Counted from the first letter of the stretch, positions 16,247 through 25,922 are shown. The stretch: 64,000 nt of DNA from Capnocytophaga sp. oral taxon 863 str. F0517 (GCF_000466425.1 NZ_KE992152.1:18995-82994), one strand, 5' to 3'. Notes: generated from the sequence alone by a model not told the origin. Numbers and translations: made by a program.

Positions 16247-17031
16247 CTTTTTCGCTGGCGCACAGCTTCAAAGATGAGAATGGCGGCACTGACCGATACA
16301 TTCATCGAATCTATCTTGCCTTGCATAGGAATGATGATATTTTGAGTAGAAGCCTCCAGCCAAGAGGGGGAGAGCCCCGTATCCTCGGTGCCGACTACGA
16401 TAGCGGTACGCCCCTTGTAGGACACCTCATCATAAGGCAGTGAGGCCGAAAGGGCAGCACAGTAGATGGAGAAATGCTCCTTTTGCAGAAAGGAAATAAT
16501 CTCCTGGCTACTTCCTGTAAAGATAGGGAGCGTAAAGATGGTACCTATACTGGAGCGGATAATATTGGGGTTGTATAGGTCAGTCTTTGGGTTGGCGATA
16601 CATACCGCATTTACTCCAGCGGCATCGGCTGTACGCAGCAAAGCCCCTATATTACCAGGTTTTTCAGGAGCTTCGGCTACCAAGATCAGTGGATGCGCTT
16701 TCTGGAGATGTAATCCAGAAAGCGCATGTTCTTTGCATTGTGCCAGCGCCAATACCCCCTCGGTAGAAGAGCGATAGGTGAGCTTTTCATATACCTGAGG
16801 GGATATAGCGGTACATCTATATCCTGAAAAGCAATGTGCTACCTCCTGCTGTGTGAGGATCGTAGGGCAGAAAAACAACTGTTCGATGAGGTAGCCTGCT
16901 TCTATGGCCAGGCTAATCTCTCGTTTTCCTTCTATAAGAAACTGTTGGTGGTCTCTGCGCTGTTTGGATTTTTGAGTAAGCGTAAAAAGATGCTTAACGA
17001 GGGGGTTCTGTAGGCTGGTAATCTGTTGCAT
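16243..17031 (-). CDS. RNA 2'-O-ribose methyltransferase, TrmH/SpoU family
   Basis: This 262-residue enzyme has an N-terminal substrate-binding domain (SLQNPLVKHLFTLTQKSKQR, then FLIEGKREI) and a C-terminal knotted SPOUT domain with the three family motifs: EKPGNIGALLRTADAAG, VVGTEDTGLS and IPMQGKIDSMNVSVSAAI (SAM pocket). It methylates rRNA or tRNA; the target base cannot be told. It lies 2 bases after panC on the same strand and probably shares its transcript. The two stops of this gene and ktrA overlap. Confidence 0.9.
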   Translation of the reverse strand: MQQITSLQNPLVKHLFTLTQKSKQRRDHQQFLIEGKREISLAIEAGYLIEQLFFCPTILTQQEVAHCFSGYRCTAISPQVYEKLTYRSSTEGVLALAQCKEHALSGLHLQKAHPLILVAEAPEKPGNIGALLRTADAAGVNAVCIANPKTDLYNPNIIRSSIGTIFTLPIFTGSSQEIISFLQKEHFSIYCAALSASLPYDEVSYKGRTAIVVGTEDTGLSPSWLEASTQNIIIPMQGKIDSMNVSVSAAILIFEAVRQRKS

Positions 17032-17033
17032 GG

Positions 17034-17879
17034 TTATAGGGCAAGGTTATCAATCAGGCGTACGCCTTCTATATAGGCTGCTACAAAGGCACGATAGGCC
17101 TTGTGGGCTTCTTTCTGCTGGGCTTCCTGTAGGGTGTTCTCATCTACAATGAGGAAGTATTCTAACTGAAAATCAGAATTTTGAGTAAACTGTTCTTCTA
17201 CAAAAGCCTTTATTTGTGCGATAGGCTGGCTGGCAAATCGCGCCTTAGCTTCTTGCAGTACTTTATAGATAAAGGCAGCCTTTTGGTGTCCTTCCACAGA
17301 GAGGCGCTCGTTGCGAGAACTCATTGCCAGGCCACTTTCTTCCCGAATAATGGGACAAGGGACAAGTAGGACGGGGAGCTTTCTTTCGGCAACCATACGC
17401 TTGATGATGAGTATCTGCTGGTAATCCTTCTCTCCAAAATAAGCACGAGTAGGGGTGACTAAGGTAAAGAGTTTCTCCACTATGGTAGCTACTCCCTCAA
17501 AGTGTCCTGGCCTGAAGGCTCCTTCCATCACTTTGTCCAAACCTTGAAAATCGTAACTTCCAGAGCGGGGTGTTCCCTGATACATTTCAGAAATTTCAGG
17601 AGCGAAAAGTACTATTTTGTCCGACAAACTTGCGATTGTTTCGGCATCCTTCTGTAGGTTACGAGGGTATTTTTCTAAGTCTTCAGTATTGTTGAACTGA
17701 GTGGGGTTCACAAAAACACTTACTACCACCTGATCATTCTCTTCCAAGGCTTTTTTCATCAGCGACAGATGCCCCTGATGTAGCGCTCCCATAGTAGGGA
17801 CGAGGCCAACAGTCTTGTTTTCTTTCAAGAGAGGAGCTAAGAAAGCTTGTAAATCTAATCTCTTATTAAAAATCTGCAT
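17034..17879 (-). CDS. panC: Pantothenate synthetase (pantoate--beta-alanine ligase)
   Basis: This 281-residue cytoplasmic enzyme joins pantoate and beta-alanine with ATP to make pantothenate (vitamin B5), precursor of coenzyme A. It has VPTMGALHQGHLSLM (adenylate HIGH motif), VSVFVNPTQFN, GAFRPGHFEGVATIV, KLFTLVTPTRAYFGEKDYQQ and MSSRNERLS. Length is normal. panB and panD are not in this window. It is divergent from the glycogen-synthase-like gene. No clear TAnnTTTG could be assigned on the minus strand in the 90-base gap. Confidence 0.97.
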   Translation of the reverse strand: MQIFNKRLDLQAFLAPLLKENKTVGLVPTMGALHQGHLSLMKKALEENDQVVVSVFVNPTQFNNTEDLEKYPRNLQKDAETIASLSDKIVLFAPEISEMYQGTPRSGSYDFQGLDKVMEGAFRPGHFEGVATIVEKLFTLVTPTRAYFGEKDYQQILIIKRMVAERKLPVLLVPCPIIREESGLAMSSRNERLSVEGHQKAAFIYKVLQEAKARFASQPIAQIKAFVEEQFTQNSDFQLEYFLIVDENTLQEAQQKEAHKAYRAFVAAYIEGVRLIDNLAL

Positions 17880-17904
17880 TTTTTATAAATTTAAATAAAT
17901 GTTT

Positions 17905-17935
17905 TTTGTTGTATATAATTTTTTTTGTAACTTTG
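17905..17935 (+). promoter_or_regulatory. Promoter of the glycogen-synthase-like gene
   Basis: TTTG (17905-17908) and TAACTTTG (17928-17935) are 19 bases apart, 36 bases before the ATG at 17971. Confidence 0.78.
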
Positions 17936-17970
17936 CAGCTCAATGATTTATCATCTAAAATAAATACGCT

Positions 17971-18777
17971 ATGAAAAACAAAAAGATACTTTATGTTTCT
18001 TCAGAGGTGCTACCTTATCAGGCAGAGACAGAGATAGCCAAGCGTTCTTTTGATTTGGCACGAGCCCTGAATACCACGGGAGGACAATTGCGTATTTTTA
18101 CGCCCCGCTATGGGGATATCAATGAGCGTCGCCATCAGCTACACGAAGTGATACGCCTTTCGGGTATGAACTTGGTGATCAATGATGTGGATATGCCACT
18201 GATTGTCAAGGTAGCTTCTATTCAAAAGGAGCGTATGCAAGTATACTTCATTGATAATGACGAGTATTTCAAGCAAGAAGATGCCTTCGATGATCAAGGA
18301 AAGCTATATGCAGACAATGACGAACGTTGTATATTCTTTGCTAAGGGGATCATGGAGACTGTTAAGAAACTGAATTGGTCTCCTGATGTTATCCATATAC
18401 AGGGTTGGCTGGGAGCGCTGCTTCCTCTCTATCTGAGGACTTACTACAAGGATGAACCTATTTTCTATCATACCAAAACTATCACCTGCTTTTTACGTCC
18501 TCCCTTTGAGGGATCTCTTGATAGTGAATTACTCTCTAAGGTAGGTTTTGATGAGATTACCGAAAACGAAGCTCCAGAGCTGAAAGAACCTCATAGTATG
18601 AATCTGATCAAAATTGCGGCTCGCTATTCGGATGCCATTACCACTATCAAAGGGGTACTTCCTCAAGAGGCTATTTCCTATATAGAAGGTACCACTAAGC
18701 CTTTCCTATATGGAGAGACTATAGAGACTACTTGTAAGGCCTATCCCCAGTTCTATAAGGAGCTGATGAGTAAGTAA
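17971..18777 (+). CDS. Glycogen/starch synthase-like protein, N-terminal domain only
   Basis: This 268-residue protein matches the ADP-glucose-binding N-terminal half of GT5 glycogen synthases: KILYVSSEVLPYQAETEIA, the RIFTPRYGDINER stretch, YADNDERCIFFAKGIMETV and PDVIHIQGWLGALLPLYL. Full glycogen synthases are about 470-500 residues and carry a second Rossmann domain with catalytic residues, which is absent here with a clean stop. Short versions beside panC occur in other Flavobacteriia, as far as I recall, so this is probably a conserved single-domain protein, not a fresh truncation. Real catalysis is doubtful, and a regulatory or binding role is possible. Confidence 0.78.
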   Translation: MKNKKILYVSSEVLPYQAETEIAKRSFDLARALNTTGGQLRIFTPRYGDINERRHQLHEVIRLSGMNLVINDVDMPLIVKVASIQKERMQVYFIDNDEYFKQEDAFDDQGKLYADNDERCIFFAKGIMETVKKLNWSPDVIHIQGWLGALLPLYLRTYYKDEPIFYHTKTITCFLRPPFEGSLDSELLSKVGFDEITENEAPELKEPHSMNLIKIAARYSDAITTIKGVLPQEAISYIEGTTKPFLYGETIETTCKAYPQFYKELMSK

Positions 18778-18796
18778 TCTCTATAGCCCCTTCTAA

Positions 18797-20587
18797 TTAT
18801 TTGATATATACATCATAGGGTATACGTGCTTGTAGGAAAGCAGCTGAAGTAGGAATTGTTCTTCGCAGCTGTTGTACCCCTTCGTATGCTTTAGCACCTA
18901 TTTCCTCTCGGAGCATTGCATTAAGCTCTGCTTGAGTAGAGGCACGAAATCTTTTCTTCATATAATCGGAAAACTCTATTTCTATCACAGGATAGGCCAA
19001 GAGGTCATATGCCCCTTCGGAGAGATTATTCTCCTTAGCAGCGTAGGCGATGGCTTGTTGGAGGTTTCCTATCTCATCTACTAAGCCTTTTTCTAAGGCA
19101 TCAGCTCCTGTCCATACCCTTCCTTGAGCTAAGGCATCCACCTGCTCCCAAGTCATTTTGCGTCCGTCGGCTACTCGTTGGACAAACCTTTTGTAGAAGA
19201 GTTCGATCCCTTCGGTGATCACCTGGCGGGTCTTTTCAGGGGTTTTCTCAAACAAACTGTAAGTGAGTGCATACGGATGGGTCTGTACCTGTTCGCTGTT
19301 GACTCCCCATCTGTCGGCCAGTTCCTTAAGGTTAGGAATCATCCCAAAGACCCCAATGGAGCCGGTAAGGGTCTGCTTATCAGCAAAGATACGTTTGGAG
19401 TTACAAGCGATATAGTATCCGCCAGAGGCTGCCAAGTTCCCCATAGAGGTATAGACGGGCTTTACCTTTTCGGTAAGCGCTATCTCTCTGTGGATTAGTT
19501 CCGAAGCCAAGCCACTTCCTCCGGGGGAGTTGATACGCAATATGATTGCTTTTATGGATTCCTTATCTCGGGCTTGGCGCAAGGCCTCTATGATGGACAC
19601 ATTTCCTACCAATCCTTCTTGGGACGGTCCCTCGACGATTTCTCCATTACAGAAGATAACAGCTATTTGCTGCTCTTTTTTCTCTCGAAGTCGTTTTTCC
19701 TTATAGTCGAGTGCCACTTTTTTAGTATATTTTTCTATAGGGACTAAGTGGAAATCCTTTACTTTTTGGGTACCGGTAGCCTTGCAAAGGCTCTTTTCGA
19801 ACTCATCTCGGAAGGCGATCTTATCTACCAAATGATGAGAAAGCGCCAGCTCAGGGGTACGCCCCCAGAGGCTATCGGCAATCTGATTGAGCGCATCCAC
19901 GGAGATTCCTCTGCTTTGGGCTACATCAGCGGCATAGCTATTCCATAGGGAGCTGAGATAAGCCTTTATCTGCTCGCGGTTGGCCTCACTCATATTGTTT
20001 TCAAGAAAAGGCTCTACAGCACTTTTGTACTTACCGTGGCGGAAAATCTCCATATGGATGCCGGTGTTCTCCTGCAAGTCCTTGTAATAGAGTACTTCTG
20101 CGCTAAGTCCCTGAACTGATATTTCGGAAAGGGTGCCCACGAAAATAGAGTCAGCCACACTTTGTAATAGATAGTCCGATTGGGTAGCTCCTTCGCTAAA
20201 AGCATAGACAAACTTGCCAGAAGCTTTGAAATCCTCTACCGCTTCGCGGATATTTTGCAAATGTGCACGCCCTTTGACACCTTTAGTACTTCCCAATACG
20301 ATTCCTTGTATATTGGAATCCGTTTTAGCCTCTTTGATAGCTCTTAGGACAGCCGTCAGGGTGTTTTCTTGCTGCATATCAAAGTCAAAGTCTTTGATGT
20401 GTATGGGGTTGCTGTATTCGTATACCTCTTTCTGAAAGTCTAAAGAGAGAATAGAGTGTTCCTTTATCTCAAGCGAATCTTCCTTAGGCGCAAAGAAAGA
20501 GGCTATAAGGATGAAAAACAGCAATGAAATAAAGAAAAAACAAAAGCAGCCTACGATGACAGCTAAGACGATTTTGAAAAATTTCAT
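18797..20587 (-). CDS. sppA: Signal peptide peptidase SppA, 67 kDa type
   Basis: This 596-residue membrane-anchored serine protease degrades cleaved signal peptides. A single N-terminal helix (about 5-33) anchors it, with the catalytic part outside the cytoplasm. The tandem S49 domains are visible. The general-base lysine is K188 in RHGKYKSAVEPF (N-terminal repeat) and the nucleophile is S388 in NLAASGGYYIA (C-terminal repeat). RINSPGGSGLASELI and LTGSIGVFG are typical. Length equals the long E. coli form. It lies 21 bases downstream of dcu on the minus strand and may be read from the same transcript. Confidence 0.95.
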   Translation of the reverse strand: MKFFKIVLAVIVGCFCFFFISLLFFILIASFFAPKEDSLEIKEHSILSLDFQKEVYEYSNPIHIKDFDFDMQQENTLTAVLRAIKEAKTDSNIQGIVLGSTKGVKGRAHLQNIREAVEDFKASGKFVYAFSEGATQSDYLLQSVADSIFVGTLSEISVQGLSAEVLYYKDLQENTGIHMEIFRHGKYKSAVEPFLENNMSEANREQIKAYLSSLWNSYAADVAQSRGISVDALNQIADSLWGRTPELALSHHLVDKIAFRDEFEKSLCKATGTQKVKDFHLVPIEKYTKKVALDYKEKRLREKKEQQIAVIFCNGEIVEGPSQEGLVGNVSIIEALRQARDKESIKAIILRINSPGGSGLASELIHREIALTEKVKPVYTSMGNLAASGGYYIACNSKRIFADKQTLTGSIGVFGMIPNLKELADRWGVNSEQVQTHPYALTYSLFEKTPEKTRQVITEGIELFYKRFVQRVADGRKMTWEQVDALAQGRVWTGADALEKGLVDEIGNLQQAIAYAAKENNLSEGAYDLLAYPVIEIEFSDYMKKRFRASTQAELNAMLREEIGAKAYEGVQQLRRTIPTSAAFLQARIPYDVYIK

Positions 20588-20608
20588 ATATTATAGTTTA
20601 AAGATCCA

Positions 20609-21934
20609 TTACATAAAAGCGATAATCATATATCCCACGATGATGGCTACGATGGTAGCTACAAAGCCAGGGATCTGGAAAGAGTGGTTGAGTACATATT
20701 TTCCTATTCGAGTGGTACCTGTACGGTCAAAGTTGATCGCAGCCACCACAGTGGGGTAGTTTGGAATAAAGAAATACCCATTAACCGCTGGGAACATAGC
20801 CACCAAGGCAAGCGGAGAGATTCCCAAGCCGAGCGCCAAAGGATAGAGTGTACGTACCGTTGCCGCCTGGCTGAATAAGAAGATAGACATAACAAAGAGA
20901 GCCACTGCAAAAAGGAAAGGATACTGAGTGACGATCTCAGCGATATGCTCTTTGAAAAACTCAATATTGCCATTGAAGTAGGTATCTCCCATCCAGGCAA
21001 TTCCAAAGATAGCAATCACAGCCTGCATCCCAGCGATAAAGACAGAGCCTTTGACAGCCTTGTTAATATCAGCCTTAGAGAAGATGAGCATAAGGCCTGC
21101 GGTGGCCATCATTACAATTTCGATGGTCTGGGTCATACCCAACTGTACGAGCTTACCCTCTATCATAAAGGAAGGGCGAAGGCTATCCACCGAACCGAAA
21201 AGTACAATGGAGAATACCCCCAAAAGGAATATAATTACTGAGGCTTTGGCACGTCGCTGTTCTTCAGGGCTTGGTGCTACTTTTTCACTTTTGTCTTGGC
21301 TTAGAATGCCTTCCTGTATGCGGCGTAAGTATTCAGGATCTTTTTCCAAGGGGACTCCTACAAAATTGACCGCAATGGCACCTATAATCACCCCGATAAG
21401 GGTGGAGGGGATACATACCATTAGGATATTACCTAAGGTGATTCCTTTGTCTCCTAAAAGCTCTGCCGAGAGCAGGGCGGCTGTAGCTGCCGAGATAGGG
21501 CTAGCGGTAATAGCCTGTTGGGAGGCAATCACCGAGATAGAGAGGGGACGCTCGGGGCGTACCTTGCTATCGGTGGCAATCTCCGAGATAATAGGCAGTA
21601 GGGAATAGGCAATATGTCCTGTTCCGGAGAATAGGGTAAAGAAATAACACACCACAGGCGCCAAGAAGGTGATCATGGCAGGGTTCTTTCGCAGGATCTT
21701 CTCGGCTATTTTGACCAAATAGTCCAACCCTCCTGCCGCTTGCAGGGTAGCTGCTGCAGTGATTACAGCTACTATAATCAACATCACATCAATAGGTGGG
21801 TTGCCAGGCTTGAGTCCAAAGCCAAAGACCAAGACTCCCATTCCCATCATACCGAAGATACCCAAACCGATACCTCCTACCCTTGCACCAATGAATATAG
21901 CGGCAAGGACAACTAATAATTCCATGTAAATCAT
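20609..21934 (-). CDS. C4-dicarboxylate transporter, DcuA/DcuB family
   Basis: This 441-residue inner-membrane carrier has about ten to twelve hydrophobic segments and the family signatures GGIGLGIFGMMG, LQAAGGLDYLVKIAEKILRKNP, FTLFSGTGHIAYSLLPIISEIA and RPERPLSISVIASQQAITASPISAA. Dcu proteins exchange fumarate, malate or aspartate for succinate during fumarate respiration. MIYM at the start offers two ATGs; the second (21925) aligns better with the paralogue at 23640. Its presence with sdhCAB and a second Dcu fits succinate export. It has its own promoter at 21967. Confidence 0.9.
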   Translation of the reverse strand: MIYMELLVVLAAIFIGARVGGIGLGIFGMMGMGVLVFGFGLKPGNPPIDVMLIIVAVITAAATLQAAGGLDYLVKIAEKILRKNPAMITFLAPVVCYFFTLFSGTGHIAYSLLPIISEIATDSKVRPERPLSISVIASQQAITASPISAATAALLSAELLGDKGITLGNILMVCIPSTLIGVIIGAIAVNFVGVPLEKDPEYLRRIQEGILSQDKSEKVAPSPEEQRRAKASVIIFLLGVFSIVLFGSVDSLRPSFMIEGKLVQLGMTQTIEIVMMATAGLMLIFSKADINKAVKGSVFIAGMQAVIAIFGIAWMGDTYFNGNIEFFKEHIAEIVTQYPFLFAVALFVMSIFLFSQAATVRTLYPLALGLGISPLALVAMFPAVNGYFFIPNYPTVVAAINFDRTGTTRIGKYVLNHSFQIPGFVATIVAIIVGYMIIAFM

Positions 21935-21966
21935 AGCAATAAATTTAGAGTGCTTTTGTCAAGTGA

Positions 21967-21997
21967 CAAAGATACGAATTAAATGACGAATGACCAA
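21967..21997 (-). promoter_or_regulatory. Promoter of dcu (minus strand)
   Basis: Minus-strand TATCTTTG (21967-21974) with TTG (21995-21997) 20 bases upstream. The upstream element lies within a heptad repeat tract. Confidence 0.68.
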
Positions 21998-22030
21998 TGA
22001 TTAATGGTTAATTATTAAGGAGAGGCTTAT
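21976..22030. repeat. Degenerate 7-base repeat tract at purK 3' end
   Basis: Units such as AATGACG, AATGACC, AATGATT, AATGGTT, AATTATT follow each other and run into the end of purK, whose last residues (LLNN) they encode. Confidence 0.55.
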
Positions 22031-23180
22031 CGCTCACTACTTTAATCGTTTCCTTTACCTTCTGGGCCAGTGAACGGGCTTGTTCTATATCAGGATGGGT
22101 AATGGTGATATGCCCCATTTTCCGGAAAGGGCGTGTTTGTCGCTTTCCATAGATATGAGGGGTTACGCCAGGGAGGGAGAGGACGTCCTCTATATGTTCA
22201 TACACTACATCACCGGCATAGCCTTCTGCCCCTACCAGATTGACCATAACACCGGCTACCTTGCTTTCGGTGCTGCCCAAGGGCAAGTCCAAGATAGCTC
22301 TTAGGTGCTGCTCGAACTGTGAGGTATAGCTCGCCTCAATAGAGTAGTGGCCTGAGTTGTGAGGACGAGGGGCCACCTCATTGACCCATATCTCTCCCTC
22401 TTTGGTTAGGAATAGCTCTACCGCTAAAAGGCCTATGCTGCCAAAGGCTTGGGCTACCTCAAGGGCTATCTGGCGCGCTTTCTGGCTGATAGCCTCTGGG
22501 ATACGAGCCGGACAAAGTACATATTCCACCTGATTGGCTTCGGGGTGGAACTCCATTTCTACCACAGGGTAGGTAGCCACTTCTCCCTTGGGGCTACGGG
22601 CAACAATCACGGCTAGCTCCTTGTCGATATCGGCACAGACTTCGGCTATGCAAGCCCCTTCGGGGAGTGCTTGTAGGTCTTGTGCGGAGCGAACAATCTT
22701 AACGCCATTGCCATCATAGCCGAAACGGGTACTTTTCCATACAAAAGGATATGTCCAGCGGCCTTCTGTGACCGCAGTGGCCAAAAGGGTAGGGGAGTCA
22801 AAGGCTTCAAAAGGAGCCGTAGGGATCTCATGTTCTCTATAGAAAACTTTTTGGGAACCCTTGTCCTGTATGATGCGCAAGCTCTTAGGGGTGGGATATA
22901 CCTTGACCCTTTCACGCTCCAGCTGCTCAAGGGCATCTACATTGACATTCTCTATTTCAAAGGTAACCAGATCAGCCTGTTTGCCAAATTGGTATACAGT
23001 ATCGAAGTCCATCAGGTCACCCTGAGAAAAAGCATGACAGCCAAAGCGAGCGGGCGCCTCCCGACTGGGATCAAGCACGATAGTGCGAATATCATATTTG
23101 AGGGTCTCACTAAGGAGCATCTTTCCCAGTTGCCCCCCACCGAGGATCCCTAAGGTGAAATCAGTAGAAAAATAAGACAT
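22008..23180 (-). CDS. purK: 5-(carboxyamino)imidazole ribonucleotide synthase
   Basis: This 390-residue ATP-grasp enzyme carboxylates AIR with bicarbonate in purine synthesis. The N-terminal preATP-grasp domain starts with LGILGGGQLGKML and contains VLDPSREAPARFGCHAF. The ATP-grasp core includes PFVWKSTRFGYDGNGV and AVELFLTKEGEIWVNEVAPRPHNSGHYSIEA with metal-binding E and N. Length is normal. purE is not adjacent. Heptad repeats lie at both ends of the gene. Confidence 0.96.
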   Translation of the reverse strand: MSYFSTDFTLGILGGGQLGKMLLSETLKYDIRTIVLDPSREAPARFGCHAFSQGDLMDFDTVYQFGKQADLVTFEIENVNVDALEQLERERVKVYPTPKSLRIIQDKGSQKVFYREHEIPTAPFEAFDSPTLLATAVTEGRWTYPFVWKSTRFGYDGNGVKIVRSAQDLQALPEGACIAEVCADIDKELAVIVARSPKGEVATYPVVEMEFHPEANQVEYVLCPARIPEAISQKARQIALEVAQAFGSIGLLAVELFLTKEGEIWVNEVAPRPHNSGHYSIEASYTSQFEQHLRAILDLPLGSTESKVAGVMVNLVGAEGYAGDVVYEHIEDVLSLPGVTPHIYGKRQTRPFRKMGHITITHPDIEQARSLAQKVKETIKVVSDKPLLNN

Positions 23181-23639
23181 TTTTTAATGGTTAATGATTA
23201 ATAGTCAATGATCAATGAATTTTTAGTGAGCTGCCTTGTTTCTAATTTTTTGTATTACAGTCTCTTTCATTGTTTTATTAGTTTATTTTAGTCGGAATAA
23301 TTCCTTATTTTCCCGACAAAGATAATTTGTAACTTTCTCCTTAAAGAGGCAGTCTGTAAAATGACTTTGCAAATATACGAAATTATACCTAGATGTGGTA
23401 TTTTTCTTGGTCTATTTTTTATTGCCTATTTAAAAAGAGGGCTTTATCGTTTTCTATGTTGAAAAAAATGTAGTGTAGGCATGAAAAAAACTTATTTTTT
23501 GTTTTGTGGTTTTAAGGAAAAAAAATATCTTTGCGAAAAATTAAAGGATAGCCACCTAAGTCGTTTGATGGAAATATAGTGTCTTTTTGGGCAGAGGAGT
23601 GGCTTGACCAAATTGCAGAAAAGTATAATTTATATTGCT
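23181..23639. other. Long non-coding gap between purK and the second dcu
   Basis: These 459 bases hold no convincing gene. From 23181 to 23220 there is a heptad-like tract (AATGGTTAATGATTAATAGT). Minus-strand TATCTTTG at 23317-23324 is a plausible purK promoter. A plus-strand promoter for dcu is at 23503-23533. The middle is AT-rich with no stable hairpin recognised. Confidence 0.5.
23503..23533 (+). promoter_or_regulatory. Promoter of the second dcu gene
   Basis: TTTG (ending 23506) and TATCTTTG (23526-23533) are 19 bases apart. The leader to the ATG at 23640 is about 100 bases, long enough for regulation. Confidence 0.75.
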
Positions 23640-25016
23640 ATGAACACTTATGTATTAGTTTTAGAATTTCTGTTCCTCTTGGGGATGCTCTATGCAGGGA
23701 GCCGCTATGGAGGAATAGGATTGGGTGTTGTCTCCGGTATTGGGCTGGTGATAGAGGTATTTGTCTTTCGAATGCCTCCTGCTTCGGCACCTATTGAGGT
23801 GATGCTCATTATTTTAGCAGTGGTGACCTGTGCTTCTATCTTGGAGGCGGCAGGGGGACTGAAATTCATGCTCCAAGTAGCTGAGCGGATTCTGCGAAAG
23901 AATCCTAAGCAGATTACCTTCCTGGGGCCTATTGCCACTTATATGCTGACCTTTATGCTCGGAACAGGGCATGCGGTGTACTCTATCATGCCGATTATTG
24001 GGGACATCGCACTGAAGAACAAAATTCGCCCCGAACGGCCTATGGCAGCAGCCTCCATTGCATCACAATTGGCCTTGACAGCCAGCCCTATCTCGGCAGT
24101 GGTAACTGTGTATTTGGGCAAGGAGCTTTTGGATCTCTTCCACTTGCAAGGAGGTGCGAACCTGACACTGCTGAATATACTTTCAGTAACCTTCCCTGCT
24201 ACCTTTTTAGGGATGCTAGCCATGTCTCTCTACAGTCTTCGTCGTGGCAAGGAACTGGAGAATGATCCTGAATACCAACGTCGCTTGCAGGATCCTACTT
24301 ACCGTGAACAGATTCTCAACAGTACCAAAACAACTCTAAACGAAATTATTCCCCAACATTCTAAGAATGCGGTATACATCTTCCTTTCTTCTATTTTGGT
24401 CATAGTAATCTTAGCGCTTTATCCTGAAATTCGTACCTTTGATATAATCAAAGATGGAGTAGCTAAGGCCACTCAGGTACCGATGGGGGTTATTATCCAA
24501 ATGGTGATGCTCTGTTTTGGGGGAATTATCTTGATTACTTGTAAAACACCGGTGAAGTTGGTGCCTGAGGGTGTGGTATTCAAGTCCGGTATGGTTGCTT
24601 GTGTGGCCATTTTTGGGATTGCTTGGATGAGTGATACTTACTTCTCCTATGCTATGCCATACTTCAAGGAAGGAATTACCTCTATGGTACAGGCTTATCC
24701 TTGGACATTCATCTTTGCTCTTTTTGCTGTGTCCGTGGTGATCAATAGCCAAGCGGCTACCGCTAAGATGATGCTTCCGGTGGCCATCGCTATGGGACTT
24801 CCAGTGCCTCTTCTGATAGGAATCATGCCGGCTACTTATGCTTATTTCTTCATTCCTAACTATCCTTCGGATATTGCAACGGTCAATTTTGACCCTACAG
24901 GCACCACCAAGATTGGGAAGTATTACTTCAACCACAGCTTTATGGTACCAGGGCTTGTAGCGGTTACCACCTCATGTTTGGTAGGTATAGGTTTGGCCGA
25001 GATACTTATCCGATAA
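23640..25016 (+). CDS. C4-dicarboxylate transporter, DcuA/DcuB family (second copy)
   Basis: This 458-residue membrane carrier is a paralogue of the one at 20609-21934: it shares GGIGLGV, EAAGGLKFMLQVAERILRKNP, TFMLGTGHAVYSIMPIIGDIA and RPERPMAAASIASQLALTASPIS, ending in NFDPTGTTKIGKYYFNHSFM. It differs by a longer central region (about residues 160-230, with GKELLDLFHLQGGANL). The start at ATG 23640 matches the paralogue's N-terminus better than the upstream TTG at 23604. Two Dcu types can favour different exchange directions or substrates; which does what is unknown. Confidence 0.9.
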   Translation: MNTYVLVLEFLFLLGMLYAGSRYGGIGLGVVSGIGLVIEVFVFRMPPASAPIEVMLIILAVVTCASILEAAGGLKFMLQVAERILRKNPKQITFLGPIATYMLTFMLGTGHAVYSIMPIIGDIALKNKIRPERPMAAASIASQLALTASPISAVVTVYLGKELLDLFHLQGGANLTLLNILSVTFPATFLGMLAMSLYSLRRGKELENDPEYQRRLQDPTYREQILNSTKTTLNEIIPQHSKNAVYIFLSSILVIVILALYPEIRTFDIIKDGVAKATQVPMGVIIQMVMLCFGGIILITCKTPVKLVPEGVVFKSGMVACVAIFGIAWMSDTYFSYAMPYFKEGITSMVQAYPWTFIFALFAVSVVINSQAATAKMMLPVAIAMGLPVPLLIGIMPATYAYFFIPNYPSDIATVNFDPTGTTKIGKYYFNHSFMVPGLVAVTTSCLVGIGLAEILIR

Positions 25017-25052
25017 AAAACCAAGTATGTATTTTCATTAAGCCTTTAAGGC

Positions 25053-25085
25053 AATAGGGGAGCTTTCAGAGTTCCCCTATTTTTA
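25053..25085 (+). terminator. Terminator of the second dcu gene
   Basis: AATAGGGGA (25053-25061) pairs with TCCCCTATT (25073-25081), followed by TTTT. Confidence 0.78.
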
Positions 25086-25107
25086 TGGTCTAAAGGCAAG
25101 TATATCT

Positions 25108-25142
25108 AAAAAAACTGCCTCAAAACCTAAGGCTTGAGGCAG
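25108..25142 (-). terminator. sdhCAB operon terminator
   Basis: CTGCCTCAA (25115-25123) pairs with TTGAGGCAG (25134-25142). On the minus strand the stem is followed by seven T, 36 bases after the sdhB stop. Confidence 0.82.
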
Positions 25143-25178
25143 CTTGATTAACAAATTAGCAAATAGATTGTTGGCAAA

Positions 25179-25922
25179 TTATTTAATACTTGCTTTGAGA
25201 TATTCGCGATTGAGTCGGGCGATGTTCTCCAAGGAGATACCCTTAGGACATTCTACCTCGCAGGCTCCGGTATTGGTACAGTTACCAAAGCCTTCGTGTT
25301 CCATTTGATTTACCATGTTAAGTACACGCTCGGTGGCTTCTACTCTACCTTGAGGAAGGAGAGCGAACTGGGATACTTTGGCAGCCACAAAGAGCATTGC
25401 TGAAGAGTTCTTACAAGTGGCTACGCAAGCGCCACATCCGATACATGCAGCGGCATCCATGGAGCGGTCGGCATCGTACTTAGGGATAGGGATAGCATTG
25501 GCATCCTGAGTATTACCAGAGGTATTAACAGAGATATAACCACCAGCTTGTTGGATACGTTCGAAGGCACTTCTATCGACCATAAGGTCTTTGATGACAG
25601 GGAAGGCAGTAGCACGCCAAGGTTCGATGGTGATGGTGTCACCGTCCTTAAACATACGCATATGCAGCTGGCAGGTAGTTATACCACGGTCAGGCCCATG
25701 CGCCTCTCCATTGATAAAGAGGGAACACATCCCACAAATACCTTCACGGCAATCGTGGTCGAAGGCTACCGGTTCTTCACCTTTTTCGATGAGTTGTTCG
25801 TTGAGAATATCCAGCATTTCCAAAAAAGACATATGATCGGAAATGTTATTGACTTTATATTCTACCATGCGACCTTTTGATTTGGCATCTTTTTGTCGCC
25901 ATATTTTGAGAGTAAGATTCAT
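25179..25922 (-). CDS. sdhB: Succinate dehydrogenase / fumarate reductase iron-sulfur subunit
   Basis: This protein of about 247 residues passes electrons between SdhA and the membrane subunit. Cysteine groups for three clusters are visible: CREGICGMC (2Fe-2S), [11 protein letters not shown] (4Fe-4S) and [15 protein letters not shown] (3Fe-4S/4Fe-4S). The start at 25922 ([10 protein letters not shown]) matches the usual N-terminus, and an ATG three codons earlier (25931) is equally possible. The longer open frame to 26045 overlaps sdhA and is rejected. It is the last gene of the sdhCAB operon. Confidence 0.95.
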   Translation of the reverse strand: MNLTLKIWRQKDAKSKGRMVEYKVNNISDHMSFLEMLDILNEQLIEKGEEPVAFDHDCREGICGMCSLFINGEAHGPDRGITTCQLHMRMFKDGDTITIEPWRATAFPVIKDLMVDRSAFERIQQAGGYISVNTSGNTQDANAIPIPKYDADRSMDAAACIGCGACVATCKNSSAMLFVAAKVSQFALLPQGRVEATERVLNMVNQMEHEGFGNCTNTGACEVECPKGISLENIARLNREYLKASIK

